A stretch of 64,000 nt of DNA from Halichondria panicea (taxonomy: Eukaryota > Porifera > Demospongiae > Suberitida > Halichondriidae), in contig NC_087381.1 in the NCBI RefSeq assembly GCF_963675165.1, forward strand, positions 310,001 to 374,000, read 5' to 3'. The notes under the pieces are model-generated. The model saw nothing but the letters and a program-made list of their open reading frames with translations. It did not search any database and had not been told where the DNA came from. The translations under genes were made by a program, and so were the position numbers. Positions 27,501 through 40,227 of this stretch are shown here, in pieces (the stretch's first letter is position 1; every line of letters begins with the position of its first letter).

Positions 27501-27550
27501 ACTCCATTTATAGACAAGCTCAAGAAAGAAATGCAAAGAAATTTTTCTAG
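23653..27550 (+). CDS. LMAN1: ERGIC-53 / LMAN1, mannose-specific L-type lectin cargo receptor
   Basis: Nine exons in consistent phase: 23653-23818, 24027-24181, 24285-24392, 24552-24713, 24866-25066, 25895-26100, 26585-26740, 27043-27175, 27395-27550; 480 residues (the vertebrate protein has about 510). ERGIC-53 cycles between the ER and the Golgi intermediate compartment and ferries glycoprotein cargo. The start is followed by a signal peptide (SCLLLLFIGHSVYG). The L-type lectin domain spans about residues 25-280: SVKSRRGWVWS, ADGMAVWFTE, GIIMDSFDNDG with the metal/sugar ligands Asp and Asn, and GGLSDDHDVLSF with the ligand His. A luminal coiled region follows. Then come a transmembrane helix (WLFVVVVAMQLIVMLGYSIY) and a C-terminal KKFF, which combines the COPI di-lysine and COPII di-Phe export signals. 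Its 3' half is copied elsewhere in the window at 41407-43042 and in shorter pieces. Confidence 0.96.
24490..24549. repeat. (CA)n microsatellite in LMAN1 intron 3
   Basis: An ACGC run followed by a long CA run that ends at the acceptor of exon 4. Similar CA tracts precede the acceptors of exons 5, 7 and 9. Confidence 0.9.
25324..25721. repeat. MITE-like element with inverted ends ACCGTATATGCTCGATCAG
   Basis: The left end ACCGTATATGCTCGATCAG and the right end CTGATCAAGCATATACGGT are near-perfect reverse complements. Internal GGCCGCTCTTG and TAGTAGCC motifs repeat. It lies in intron 5 of LMAN1. Confidence 0.8.
26110..26430. repeat. Foldback element in LMAN1 intron 6
   Basis: The left arm carries GGCCATAACTTTTGTTAAAATG and TTTCAATGATTTCCTGATTTTC. 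The right arm is the reverse complement with a few changes, ending CTAAAGTTATGGCCGTTC. It is the same family as the copies in Dixin introns. An orthologous copy sits in the duplicated LMAN1 intron at 41640-41935, so it predates that duplication. Confidence 0.8.
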
Positions 27551-28180
27551 TGACTAAATAGAAATAGACCAATCACATGAGGCAATGAATCATTAGCTAT
27601 AGTAGGCGTCTTTCTCATTACATGAAGTATTTTCATAACTATTATAAATTTTTGGCGAAGTTTCAATATAGTGTATACGTAAAATAATTATAGAAATCAA
27701 TTCATGCATGCAATGCTTATATACAAAAACTATTGTTCATAGAGATGTTCTGTGTCTCAATAGAAAACTACACTTAGACAATAACATCTACATGAGCTAC
27801 ATCATAGGCAAGTTATTAAGGGTTGCAATTGGATCACTAATTACGTTACTTCTTCATTCAGAAATGATCCGAAATGCTACTTCTTTCTGATAAACATAAC
27901 CATTCCCTTCAATATGCTCAACTATACGACCGTTAATGCAACCTCCTATTTATAGATATAACCTCCTATTTATAGATCGCACACTGTGTTCCATATACCG
28001 CTAGTGCAATAGGCCCCCCCCCCCTAACATGCACCCCGCATAGCGTTTTAGGGACAGGGGCCACAAAAGGAGGGGGATGCAGCAAAATTAATGCAAAAAT
28101 GTATTCATTGTGCATGTGTACACAGCTACAGAGATGTGTACGTGTATTAATACCGAGGCATCAGCACCTGTGGTGCTTTC
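27551..28180. other. LMAN1 3' flank, no further gene seen
   Basis: AT-rich sequence with a C-run at 28013-28023. A block containing CATAGAGATGTTCTGTG (about 27738) recurs at 32226, 43204, 55334 and 57593, beside each SRCR gene 3' end that follows an LMAN1 fragment. Confidence 0.6.
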
Positions 28181-28440
28181 ATTTTAATATAGCATCAAAA
28201 TAACGGGAAGATCATCCATGTCAGTTGGATAGGGTGGTGTCTTGTTCCTCGGCTCCTGTTCCCTGAATGGTGGTAGAGTAATAGAGGGACATAAATATTT
28301 CTCTAACTTATAAGCCGGAGATCCTATCACCGTTATTAAATAACCCAGGGAGCTTGCGTAATCCAAGTTGCTTTAGTGGATACATGCACGTTGACTAGCC
28401 TGCCAAATAAAACTCTAGTGATGTTGCCGGCCGAGGAAGG
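28181..28440 (-). pseudogene. Relic of proline-rich membrane-tail exon
   Basis: In the minus strand this matches the C-terminal part of the tail exon at 63948-63407. Shared pieces are VIGSPAYKLEKYL (compare VVGSPVYKLEKSL), ITLPPFREQE and PPYPTDMDDL. The transmembrane part and the repeated PSITL segment are missing, and upstream sequence is degenerate. Confidence 0.75.
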
Positions 28441-28700
28441 AGATGCATAAACTGTGTCACCCACATGCAGCTTGCATCCATGCACCAGACCACATCATTA
28501 CTTCGAGCCAACAAACTATAATATTTATATATATTATGCCAATCCTATAGCAACATTTCACATATTTTTTTAGTCGGATTATTATCATTATAGATCTACT
28601 ATAACAAAAATATAATTGTTCATCGTTCTGTGACAACATTTCTATAGGGGAACTACAATATACACTATACACTATATACTTGAATAGTATAGTCAAGTTA

Positions 28701-31259
28701 TCAACTTGTGTATGGGGGGGGACTATCTCCTTTTATGGCGAAAACAATCATCTTCACTGATTTCCGTGTCGATAGAGGAGGACTGTTTTGTCTGGATGGG
28801 GGGGAGGAATTGGACTTCTTGATGTAGAGGTAGCAGCATATACAACAGCATATGACTATACAGCCGAATGTACCAGAGCCAGCGCTTCCACCGGAATAAG
28901 CAATGACGTTTGACCCACCATTATCTCCACCACCAGATGTTGTAGTGAACCCTGTGTGGGCAAATAAAACAATTTTTATCCTTCTACAAAATCTACAAAA
29001 TCTACATAATAAGTATAATAGGCATTTATTGGCTATAATATAAATTATACTGACATGACCATATCTGTGAAGGAGGCTATAACAGACCTTCACAGCCTGA
29101 TAGTGATCAAGAGCCTGATATCACTATCTACCATATCTATTATACATATCTTTCCAAAGGTTTCCCATGCACAGTGAATAAAATTCAGTATTGGAACTCA
29201 CCATGCAAGCACATGCAGTGCAATTAATGTGCCATCATAATTGGTGCATTTCTTTTGGTCTCAGAGTGTATAGTATTGCATGGTTATTGTGTAATAGCTA
29301 TATGTTTGGATAACATGTGTTCTGGAGTTTAAGAGTGAAATCCTCTAAGTGACCTACATGACTGAAAGGTCAAAAGATAACAAATGTGCACAAAACCGGA
29401 TTCTATATAATTATTAATAAAGACACTAATTGTGAACACTAAATTGAGACATATACCGTTTCTTGTAGTACAGATCAAGGCCACATCTTGTGTGTGGGTG
29501 CAATCTTCAACTCCGATAGCGTTAGCAGGACAATCAATCAGTCTGCTCTCAGTTCCTGAGCAGCGAAGATTGTCCAGCCATGTCCGAGTACTTGATGATG
29601 CTTGGGAGAAACTGTTAATGAATACATAAATACACCAGATATGCATGCGCAGTGACACTCACCCTAATGTTCTTACTCGTCCATACTGAGTAGTGTAACC
29701 TGTGTACCCCAGCTGACGACAAGCCACTCTTGCATCGTATGAGCCGAAGCTGTCGTCACACACTGTCCCCCATGTTCCATTGTAATAGAACTCCAATCTG
29801 CCAGAGGAGCCTCCTGTTCTGCCTAAGCTGCCTACCAACCTCAGGTCTCCATCTAAAAGAAAAGTGAATGGCATACTTCATATATTCATCCATTACTTAC
29901 TTGCAGTACATATCAAGGCCACGTCTTGTGTGTGGGTGCAATCTTCAACTCCGATACGGTTAGCAGGACACTCAATGAGTCTGTTCTCAGTTCCCTCACA
30001 ACGAAGCTCGTCCAGCCATGTTGGAGTGCTTGATGATGTCTGGCTCCTATAGGAGGATCATAATTGCACTGCATGGTTAAAGGAATTACATGCATGCAGT
30101 GAAACACTCACCCTAATGTTCCTACTCGTCCATAGTTACTGTAGCCTTCGTAGCCCAACTGACGACAAGCCACCATTGCATCATTTGAGTCGAATCTGTC
30201 ATTACACACTGTTCCCCATTGTCCATTGTAATAGAACTCCAGTCTACCAGAGGAGACTCCTGTTCGACCTAAGCTGCTTACCAACCTCAGGTCTCCTTCA
30301 TCTGAAGGGAAAAAGGCAAGTTGCACAAAATAATGCATTTATTGTTCATTGTGGTCAAATGATGTATTGTTGCAAATATATACAGTACATGCCTTGGTAA
30401 TATCAATATCATGCACCCATGCAGGATGTGGTTAATATACCTAAAAGCATGCATCATCCACTACCCTATTACAGTTTGCTTTTTTGGAGTACATTGATGC
30501 GTGGCGAATCCCAATGCAGTCGGGTAGAATTCTGCAATTTGTATTAGGTATAATGATCCTTGAAATTTGATCTTACATAATCAGCAATCACTACGTTGTT
30601 ACGTCATGCCCTCGTGCTGTATACTGCTAATGAGTAAATAATCTATAATACTGTACGTACAAGGAACCTGCACGATAATCTTACTTGCAGTACAGATCAA
30701 GGCCACATCTTGTGTGTGGGTGCAATCTTCATATCCAATAGAGTTAGCAGGACAATCAATGAGTCTGCTCTCAGTTCCTCGACAATCAAGCTCGTCCAGC
30801 CATGTCCGAGTGAATGATGATGCTCGGGAGAAACTGTATAATTATAGGAGGAATGATTATCACAATTGCACCGGCTATATAGAGATTACATGTGCATGCA
30901 GTGACACTCACCCTAATGTTCCTACTCGTCCATACTGCGGGGTAGTGTAACCTGTGTACCCTAGCTGACGACAAGCCACCCTTGCATCATTTAGACTGAA
31001 GCTGTCATCACACACTGTCCCCCATCGTCCACTGTAATAGAACTCTAGTCTGCCAGAAATGTCTCCTGTTCGGCCTGAGCTGCCCACCAGCCTCAAGTCT
31101 CCATTATTAAGGCCTTTAAAAAATACAAATCATGAAAATTGAAACAGCCAGTATCTAATAGCCATGCAATGTTAACTAACTGCATGCAATCTTACCTTGG
31201 GTGTCAGAAAGACAGGAGCCCAAGATAATCAAAAAGAAATAACTTGTAGAGCCTGCCAT
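28701..31259 (-). CDS. Three-SRCR type I membrane protein
   Basis: Minus-strand exons: 31259-31196 (signal), 31113-30912 and 30833-30685 (SRCR1), 30301-30112 and 30046-29901 (SRCR2), 29852-29663 and 29611-29457 (SRCR3), 28951-28701 (membrane/tail). Phases agree, giving 448 residues. The signal peptide starts [14 protein letters not shown]. Each SRCR has six Cys ([15 protein letters not shown], the NLRC or ELRC Cys, the CPAN Cys, EDCTH, LIC), the group A pattern, typically encoded by two exons. A Gly/Ser spacer leads to a membrane segment ([18 protein letters not shown]) rich in Cys and to a tail ending [13 protein letters not shown] proteins bind microbial or self ligands; a pattern-recognition role is inference. 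In SRCR3 the usual GTAACGG donor reads GAAACGG, and splicing at the GTATAT 6 nt later keeps the frame. PPPY is a PPxY-like site for WW domains. Confidence 0.85.
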
Positions 31260-31351
31260 TTTGAAACCAATGAAACCAACTGGAAGCCTCAGGAAACATT
31301 TGATAAAATTCCTCTATTATCTATGGTTTGAGGTTATGGCATTATGCCATA

Positions 31352-31561
31352 TACCGTATAGAGGGTATATTTCGAGCGTATAAATGTTCGTGGTTTTCGC
31401 GGATTAGGCATGAACCGCGAACATTTATAACTGCGAATTTAATATTCCATGCATACATGCTGCAAAAAAGGCGCTATTCCACGAAAAATTAAATCCGCGA
31501 AAACCTTCTAAAGGCACATCCGCGAAAATTTATACCCTCGAAATATACCCACTATACGGTA
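31352..31561. repeat. MITE-like element, family TACCGTATAGCGGG (copy 1)
   Basis: Ends TACCGTATAGAGGGTATATTTCGAG and CTCGAAATATACCCACTATACGGTA are inverted. The interior has GTTCGTGGTTTTCGCGG and its complement, so it folds on itself. Related sequences are at 50740-52238 and 56935-57145. Confidence 0.85.
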
Positions 31562-31829
31562 TACAGAGAAGGTACGACAGGCGCTGTGCAGCTCAGGCAA
31601 TTAACAATAATTATCCGCACACGTCGTATGTTTTTGCTGAGAGTAATCAGAGGCTAATTACTTGAGCTGCACCGCGCCTGTCGGACCATCTCCTCTGTAC
31701 AGTATATAAACCGTGCAGACGTGCAATGCACATGTGCTCTGAATATTTATAATTAGGTAAAGATCCTTAAGTTCACATCCATATTAACATTCTCTTCTCT
31801 GCTTCTCTGCAATCTGAAATTATTTAGCA

Positions 31830-32110
31830 TCAAAATATTAACGGTATCTAGATCGTCCATGTCAGTTGGATAGGGTGGTGGCTCTAAGTTTTGTTCCTCC
31901 TGTTCCCTAAACGGTTCTAGTGAGACGTCAGCTTGTCCACCGTATAGCGGGAAATTTTCGCGAGATGCAAAATTTTGCGTTTTAGAAGACGCGACAATTA
32001 AAATTACTCAATTTATAGACAAGCTCAAGAATTAAATGCAAAGAAATTTTTCTAGTGACTAATAGACCAATTACATGAGGCAATGAATCATTAGCTTATA
32101 GTAGGCGTCT
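31830..32110. pseudogene. Composite relic: proline-rich tail exon end (minus) and LMAN1 last exon (plus)
   Basis: About 31830-31915 matches the minus-strand PPYPTDMDDL end of the proline-rich tail exon. About 31916-32110 matches the plus-strand last exon and 3' flank of LMAN1 (TAGTGAGACGTCAGCTTGTC, then ATTTATAGACAAGCTCAAGA, then a block ending CTTTCTCATTACATGA), with about 60 bp of unrelated sequence replacing the membrane segment. Neither piece can be functional. Confidence 0.8.
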
Positions 32111-32309
32111 TTCTCATTACATGAATTACTGTACAAAATATTTCAATTTGTATATAATTATACATGTACAATTAATGCATTTAAGTATATGCAATGCCTC
32201 TAATTATTATACAAAATCATTTGTTCATAGAGATGTTCTGTGACATAATGTCTAGAAAACTACAGTCAAGTTATATATAGGGATTGGAGATCACTAATCG
32301 TACATTACT

Positions 32310-33377
<1,068 letters not shown>

Positions 33378-33449
33378 TTTGAAACCAAATGAATGCCTCA
33401 GTGCAGTACACGTACACAGGGGATATGACTATTATCTCCTCACAATCCA

Positions 33450-33490
33450 TGTTGACAGCTGATAAAGTGTGCGCATGCGCGTACATGCTG
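33450..33490 (-). promoter_or_regulatory. Conserved upstream motif with NRF1-like palindrome
   Basis: GATAAAGTGTGCGCATGCGCGTACATG on the plus strand, here preceded by TTGACAGCT, lies about 73 bp upstream of the signal-peptide start. Near-identical copies lie upstream of four other SRCR genes. GCGCATGCGC matches the known NRF1 (alpha-Pal) consensus; a GATA-type core lies beside it. Confidence 0.6.
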
Positions 33491-34179
33491 TATAGGTTAG
33501 CGGTCAACCGTTTGCTCATTAATTATTCATGAGCTTGATCTAGTGATCTTTTCCAGCTAGAATGAGCTGGAAGTACAGCTGAAACGCAGTAGTCATTTCA
33601 TGGCTCGAATAGACATTTTTACTATAAAGCTTAGGTACAGTCTACTGTAGCTTCACTATATGCAGGGCGGGTCGAAGAGATATTTCGAAAAAAGGCTACT
33701 GAAAGCTCACAAGAGGCTGTTTTCCTTGGCTCTGGCCGCCATTAAGTGGAGTTAGTCTACATATTATTATATTGTGAGAGTTTGTTGGCCTGGAAAGAAA
33801 AAAACGCTTCGACCCGCCCTCCAGAATGGTAAGAAGCATCATATATAAAGAGCAAGAACACAGAGCTAGAAGTGTTTTTGGAAGTTTAAAATGACTACTA
33901 GTTTATGTTGTTTCTAGTAACTTGATGATCGCTCAGAGCTTCCACTGGAAAACGTTTTGAAGACTGATACTTGTCATACAGGATGATACACCAATATATT
34001 TATCATGTATGATTTATCATGTATGTGCTTTAAACTTTTCTCATGGCATTTATAGTTTCACAAAAATCATTATAAGAAAATCATGAATATTCATGAGCAA
34101 ACTGTTTACTGTAACCTTAATTAAGTTTCACATCCATGCACATTCATTTGCTATTCATAGCATCAAAATATTAACGGAA
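33491..34179. other. Spacer between SRCR gene and proline-rich tail exon
   Basis: No gene seen. It holds GGCGGGTCGAAGAG at about 33666 and CTTCGACCCGCC at about 33808, the ends of an inverted repeat of about 155 bp. Confidence 0.5.
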
Positions 34180-35174
34180 AGGTATCTAGATCATCCATGT
34201 CAGTTGGATAGGGTGGTAGTTCAAAGTCTTGTTCCTCCTGTTCCCTGAACGGTGGTAGAGTAATGAGGGACGAGGTAGAGTGATGGGGGGATGAGGTAGA
34301 GTGATGGAGGGACGAGGTAGAGTGATGGGGGGACGAGAAGGTGCCAGCGTAATGGAGGGACGAGAAGGTGGTACAGTGATGGAAGGACGTATGGATTTCT
34401 CTAACTTATAAATCGGAGATCCCACGACCATTAGGTAGTCCGGGGGGCTTGCGTAATCCAAGTTGTTTTAGTGGGTACGTGTCGACTAGCCCTGTGCTGA
34501 GAAGTAACATTTCTAGTGACGTCAGTGCCGGAGGTCCTGCTGGGTGGGTGTGTCTGAGAATGTGCGTGGGTACGAGGGAGAGGGGGTGGTCTCGGAGGAT
34601 GGCGATTGTTTGGACACGCTCTGCAGATTAGGTAAAAGATGAAGATACCGATTAGAATATATACCAACTCTTCGATGCCACCAAACATGTAATAGTAGAT
34701 GTAGCTCATATCATTGCCTGCAGAAATAGAAAGAACCAGTAACTTGTTAGAGCAGAGAGAATAAATAAAGTATCATCGCAATAATTATATTATAGCTCAT
34801 ACTTTTCTTTGTGCATGAATGGACATTTCGAACCGATAGTAATTACTGATCTATAGGTATTATTTTAAAGGGCTACAAAATAATTGAGAATGTGAAATAA
34901 ATTACGGGCATTCAAAATTATTAACTATTGAAACAGGCCCATTTCGGGAAAATCACCAACTGAAGGCATTATACAAAGTGTTTGCACGCGTGCAGATCTT
35001 GCACACAGACTCACCATCACAGTTCTGTGGTGCACAAGCCACACCCACATCCTCCGAGTGAGTGCAGTCCGTCACCCCTAGTCCACTGTGGGAGCAGCTG
35101 AGGAGAGTCGTGTCATTACTACCACAGCGGAGATCATCCAACCAGATAGGAGCAGTATCAGATACTTGAGAATG
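34180..35174 (-). pseudogene. SRCR second-half exon plus proline-rich membrane tail, frameshifted
   Basis: The exon 35174-35015 encodes the second half of an SRCR domain ([32 protein letters not shown]). The exon from 34717 to about 34180 encodes a membrane segment (LIGIFIFYLICRAC) and the proline-rich tail. The junction phase (1) fits. Breaks: the SRCR exon opens in phase 0 instead of 2, no matching first-half exon lies upstream within about 1.6 kb, and the tail has one frameshift near 34440 (a G is missing against the copy at 63680) and another near 34250. Compared with 63948-63407 it is a decayed copy. Confidence 0.78.
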
Positions 35175-35382
35175 CTGTCAGTATATATAATAATATATAA
35201 TCAACATCACATTGGGACAACAAAGAGCTACAAAATATAACTGAACCTTATAATTACGAGCACTCAAACGTTGCTATAGTTACAACAGCTAAAAACATGA
35301 CACTCTTTTATTGGACTTGATAAATTAATAGCATGATTGTCCTGTTACATGTACACACAACACTCCTTAGTGTCATTCTTCT
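35175..35382. other. Interval without gene
   Basis: AT-rich sequence upstream (in minus orientation) of the broken SRCR exon. No first-half SRCR exon was found. Confidence 0.5.
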
Positions 35383-35517
35383 GTACACTGTAAAAAAAAA
35401 AGTGCGGTGAGCACACTAAAACCGTCGCATATAGCACACTTTTTCAAAAAAGCGTGCTATATGCGACGGTTTTAGTGTGTCCACCGCACTTTTTTTCAAT
35501 CATTTTTTACAGTGTAC
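35383..35517. repeat. Near-perfect hairpin element
   Basis: Outer ends GTACACTGTAAAAAA and TTTTTTACAGTGTAC, and inner arms GCACACTAAAACCGTCGCAT and ATGCGACGGTTTTAGTGTG, are reverse complements. The loop is a few bases around TTTCAAAAAAG. A compact foldback MITE. Confidence 0.92.
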
Positions 35518-35737
35518 CTGTACCTGAACTGCTCCACTGTTCTCCAGCAGTATATAGATCTATCTCAATTTCTAATTTACATTTTACTCCATTCTATACA
35601 TTATTTTACTTTCACTGCATGTAGTACCTGCAGATGCTCCACTGACTGTTCCCCAGCAGTATCCTCCTTCCATTCTACAGCGTTTTACTTCAGTATTTTA
35701 CTTCCAGTATATATAGATCTGTTCATATTCTAAAAGT

Positions 35738-36105
35738 CATTAAAATTCTTAGAAAATGACACAGGAAAAAAAATTATTTGCATGTGTATTAAAGTTCTTG
35801 GAAATTACACAAGAGCCCCCCATTAAGTTAAGGAGGTGTCAATGCTTTAGAGTAAAATAAAAGACAAGTAGACTACTTTTATCACAAGCTGTAGTTTATG
35901 AGAAACAAGGAATCTACTTTGCCTGGCCTAACAGCGAATATACAAGTATTATATTAGTGAACAAGCCATTTGAACTGAATTGGTTTGGCGTCTCAAGTGT
36001 GGCTACTACGGCAGTCCATCGGTAAACTTTTAATTTGATTTGGCGATCTTCAGTAAAATTTGCCAAAATTAATTGCTAAATTTTCCCATTTTACGGTATA
36101 ATAAA
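35738..36105. repeat. Segment duplicated at 61788-62110
   Basis: Shared in the same order: TCATTAAAATTCTTGGAAAT-like start, AAAGACAAG..GGCTACTTTTATC, GAACAAGCCATTTGAACT against GAACGAGCCATTTAAACC, and GTGGCTACTACGGCAG. Both copies sit just 3' of an SRCR membrane exon, so they are part of the duplicated unit. Short open frames in both copies differ and look non-coding. Confidence 0.75.
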
Positions 36106-36884
36106 TTTATCTAGTCAGAATGACATATGGGGCACCAATTCCATTGTTAGAGTACATGTATAACTCTTACTGCCTGCAAGCATTCCTATAAACAACTCAG
36201 TGTGTGATTGTCATGTGATCCACATGCACGTACCTATACAGGCATTTGACGAACTTGTAAAGAATAATTATGGCCTCACTGATAGATCAGGACACTGCAC
36301 AATGTAGACAAGAATATGGTAGAACTCTTAGAGTAGGTTCAGACGTTTACAACGGCCCCAGGCAATCTAAAATAATGTTCATGCATGTTGATACATGCAT
36401 GTACAGTGTGTTGTTGTGTTGGGGGTGTATGTGAGTAGCTTTATTTATCATTCAACTTTTTAGTAGTTTCTTTTGAAATTACCATAACTGTGTTTTATCG
36501 TAGCAGCTATAATTTTTTTAACTTAATAGATTTTAACTAAACATAAGTATTAAACTACTGTGATATATCATTCACAATTTGTCTGTGATACTATTTGGCA
36601 CCCATGCATGGCCTGTATATGATATGCTGGAGGGGCTCCTCCATGCATGCATCATCGAAGTATATATGAACTATTTTAACACTGCATGCATGTACAGGCA
36701 AAGTTTGAACAATATGTGTACGGTACAATTCATTGCAAAAATCGTTCTTTCATAATGTTCTGTGCACATGCAAAGTGTCTATATAAGGGAACTAAAATAC
36801 ATGTAATAATTATACAATACAATGCATGTATAAAGACTGTATAATAATATCACTATAAACGTATAGCTACTGTAATTATACTTA
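36106..36884. other. 3' flank of the two-SRCR gene, no gene seen
   Basis: AT-rich DNA with several CATGCATGC tracts. It contains nothing recognisable. Confidence 0.5.
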
Positions 36885-39056
36885 TTAAACAGCATTGAAC
36901 AGCATATCGGTATCTACACTTGTGTGATAATTTGTGTACGGGGGAGGGCTATCTTCTTTTTCCGTGACAACAATCACAGTCTTCGCTTTTGATGAAGAAC
37001 TGTACTGTCTGTTGGAGGATGAGGAATTTGACTTGTAGCAGAGGCAGCAGAAAACACAACAGTATATGGCTATACAGCCGAGTGTGCCAGAAGCGCTTCC
37101 ACCAGAGTAGGCAGCGACATTCGACCCTCTACCTCCACCTCCACCACCACCACCAGGTGTTGTGGTGGACCCTGTGTGGTCATACTTGCTTTAATAAATG
37201 TTATACAAAATCTGCTAAATAAATCCGCATATATAAATATGTATTATCATGCACTACAATCGTACTAGTTGTACACAACACCGTATATATAGATCTATGT
37301 AATAGTTGTACCATGGATATCAAGGGTGTATTGGATTTGTACTACCGAGGGAAGTTTTATGTATTCCCCGAGGACGCAGCCCGAGGGAATACATACAACT
37401 GCATGCACGAGGTAGTACAATAACAATACACCGCAGATATGCATAGTACAAGTAGCTTGCACTATGAACACGTATTGATTAGCTGTTATCCAACCCATTT
37501 ACAACTGAGTAGTAGTAAACACTCTTTGATCGCTGCCGTGCATGCACTGTGCACATTTTGTGTGTGCATGTGCTTGCACTTGACAAACCACATTTACAAC
37601 TTCAGACACCCGCACATTTTTGTGCTTTCCACAGATTTTGTCTCTGTAGTATTCAAGAGGGTCCTTAAAGGTGGAGGGTGGGCTTCAGGCTGACCACAGC
37701 CAATGTACCCTAGGGTACATGAATGTACACCCTAGCAGGGTACATGGTATTTGTACCCTGGAGTATCCTGAGAGTTTCAATGGATATTCCTTAGTGTCAG
37801 ATCACATCATGGTACAAGTGTATATATATATAGCTCTTTTATGTGAAACTATAAATACTATATATAGTTGAGACATACCGTTACACGTGCTTCTGGGTAC
37901 ACAAACTACAGCAACGTCTTCGCTGTGACTACAATTGTGACTGCCCAGTCCACTATGTGAACAGTTAAGGAGGGTAGTGTCGTTACGGCCACAACCTAAG
38001 TTGGACAACCAGATTTGGTTGCTGTACGGAGCCCAAGAAAACCTGTGTACGTGTGCATAATTATGTGAGAGTGTGTGTGTTAATATTGATGAGATGGAGA
38101 TGGATCGTGCACGAATGTATTCCACTCACCCCAGTGTTCCCACTGCCCCCCAGCAGTAGCCTCGAGTGTACCCCAGCTGACGACAAGCTACGTCAGCATC
38201 GTACAGCCCAAATCTATCATCACAGACTGTCCCCCATGTTCCATTGTAGTAGACCTCCAGTCTGCCAGAGGAGCCTCCAGTTCGACCTGAACTGCCTACC
38301 AGCCTCAGGTCTCCATCTGAAGGGGGAAAAGCGAATGGCACAAATTATAATACCTGCAATGGAAAAAAGTGAATGGCACAAATTAATACCGGCAATATCA
38401 TCATATGCTGTAGATAAAAGGATTGTACATGTCTGTAGCAATATTATATACACACTTCATCTATTACTTACTTGCAGTGCAGATCAAGGCAATATCTTGT
38501 GAATGGTTGCAATTTTCAACTCCGATACGGTTAGCAGGACAATTAATGAGTCTGCTCTCAGTTCCTGAGCAACGAAGCTCATCCAGCCATGTCCGAGTGC
38601 TTGATGATGCTTGAGAGAAACTTACAAGAAAGAAATAATTATCATAATTGCATTGGCTATATAGAAATTATACATGCATGCAGTGATACTCACCCTAGCC
38701 TTCCAACTGTTCCGTATTGAGTGTAGGTTGAGAACCCTAGTTGACGACAAGCCACTCTTGCATCATTTACACCGAAGCTGTCATCACACACGGTCCCCCA
38801 TTGTCTACTGTAATAGACCTCCAGTCTGCCAGAGGAACCTCCTGTTCGGCCTGAGTTGCCTACCAGCCTCAAGTTTCCATTAGTAAAACCTTTAAAAGCA
38901 AATCATGCACTGTTTTGACAAACTGAAACTTTTATTTTCAGTATCATGATGTAGTCTATACTGCCAGATAGCCTAACTGCATGCAGTCTTACCTTGGGTG
39001 TCAGAAAGACAGGAGCCCAAGATAATCAAAAAGAAATAACTTGTAGAGCCTGCCAT
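36885..39056 (-). CDS. Two-SRCR type I membrane protein
   Basis: Minus-strand exons: 39056-38993 (signal), 38889-38694 and 38620-38472 (SRCR1), 38316-38130 and 38042-37885 (SRCR2), 37171-36885 (membrane/tail); phases agree, 346 residues. SRCR1 is of the common array type; SRCR2 differs ([20 protein letters not shown]), resembling the half domain kept at 35174-35015. A long Gly run (after TTTP) precedes the membrane segment [18 protein letters not shown]. The tail is Ser-rich with [10 protein letters not shown] and extends 15 residues further than the 28701 gene. The upstream motif is at 39129-39165. The last intron contains a hairpin (37325-37432). A combination of two SRCR subtypes in one protein suggests exon shuffling between array genes. 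Confidence 0.85.
37325..37432. repeat. Hairpin element in an SRCR intron
   Basis: Inverted arms GGTGTATTGGATTTGTACTACC and GGTAGTACAATAACAATACACC enclose TGTATTCCCCGAGG..CCGAGGGAATACA. Mobile foldback type. Confidence 0.8.
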
Positions 39057-39128
39057 TTTGAAACCAACTGCATGGCTCAGTACACGGGGATATTTTTGAG
39101 GTTATTGACTATCTCCTCCACAAACCAT

Positions 39129-39165
39129 GTTGACAGATAAAGTGTGCGCATGCACGTACATGCTG
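39129..39165 (-). promoter_or_regulatory. Conserved upstream motif with NRF1-like site
   Basis: TGACAGATAAAGTGTGCGCATGC followed by ACGTACATGCTG lies about 73 bp upstream of the signal-peptide start at 39056. The palindrome is slightly changed (GCGCATGCAC). Confidence 0.55.
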
Positions 39166-39250
39166 TATTAAAAGTTTCACATTCACATCCTCTCTTAATT
39201 GCAATTTAATTAATAAATTATTTAGCATCAAAATATTAACGGAAAGGTAT

Positions 39251-40146
39251 CTATAGATCATCCATGTCAGTTGGATAGGGTGGTAGTTCAAAGTCTTGTT
39301 CCTCCTGTTCCCTGAACGGTGGTAGAGTAATGGAGGGACGTGGTAGAGTGATGGGGGGACGAGGTAGAGTGATGGGGGGACGAGAAGGTGCCAGCGTAAT
39401 GGAGGGACGAGAAGGTGGTACAGTGATGGAAGGACGTATGGATTTCTCTAACTTATAAATCGGAGATCCCACGACCATTAGGTAGCCCGGAGGGGCTTGC
39501 GTAATCCAAGTTGTTTTAGTGGGTACGTGTCGACTAGCCCTGTGCTGGGAAGTAACATTTCTAGTGACGTCAGTGCCGGAGATCCTGCTTAGTGGGTGTG
39601 TCTGAGAGTGTGTGTGGGTACGAGGGAGAGGGTGTGGTCTCAGAGGGTGGTTGTTATGGGGACACACTCTGCAGCCTGATTAGGTAGAAGATGAAGATAC
39701 CGATTAGAATTAATACCAAACGATGCCTCCATGCAAACATGTATAGTATAGTAGATGTAGGTCGTACTGCCACTAATAATCATTGCTCAGTGGGAGGGAG
39801 CCCCTCCCAAACATTGAGTTGGATAAGCAAAAAACATGGCTAAAAGGCAAACGTTATAAGTGGACCTATTTCCTTTTTTTATTATCATCAATAAGCGCTT
39901 ATATATGCTGGCTACAATATCTATACATTGGAGCTGAATGTACCGAGAGTTTAGAAGCTCGATTGACATGCACTTGTTTGGGGTAATTCTAAGTCTGCAG
40001 AATTTATGGCTATATAATAATTATTATGTTCAATTGACGATCAATATCAATAAAATGCACCACAGTACAAATTAACATTTTCATTCAAAATTTCAGTTCA
40101 GTAAAACCCCCAACTTCAAAATGTTCCTACTCCATTGTCAATACCT
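39251..40146 (-). pseudogene. Proline-rich membrane-tail exon interrupted by an insertion
   Basis: 39251-39667 keeps the tail frame: RACPHNN, SGTDVTRNVTSQHR, PTKTTWITQAPPGYL, a PSITL-type repeat and PPYPTDMDDL. The part encoding the membrane segment (about 39668-39785) is out of frame, and the expected splice acceptor and start of the exon are displaced to about 40146 by an insertion of roughly 350 bp. No SRCR exon lies immediately upstream. A broken copy of the exon at 63948-63407. Confidence 0.75.
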
Positions 40147-40227
40147 GCAGAAATAGAATATACAGTAACTATAATTTATAATACAGCGAAAAATATTAAA
40201 TCACAAACACGAGGTATATTATATAGT

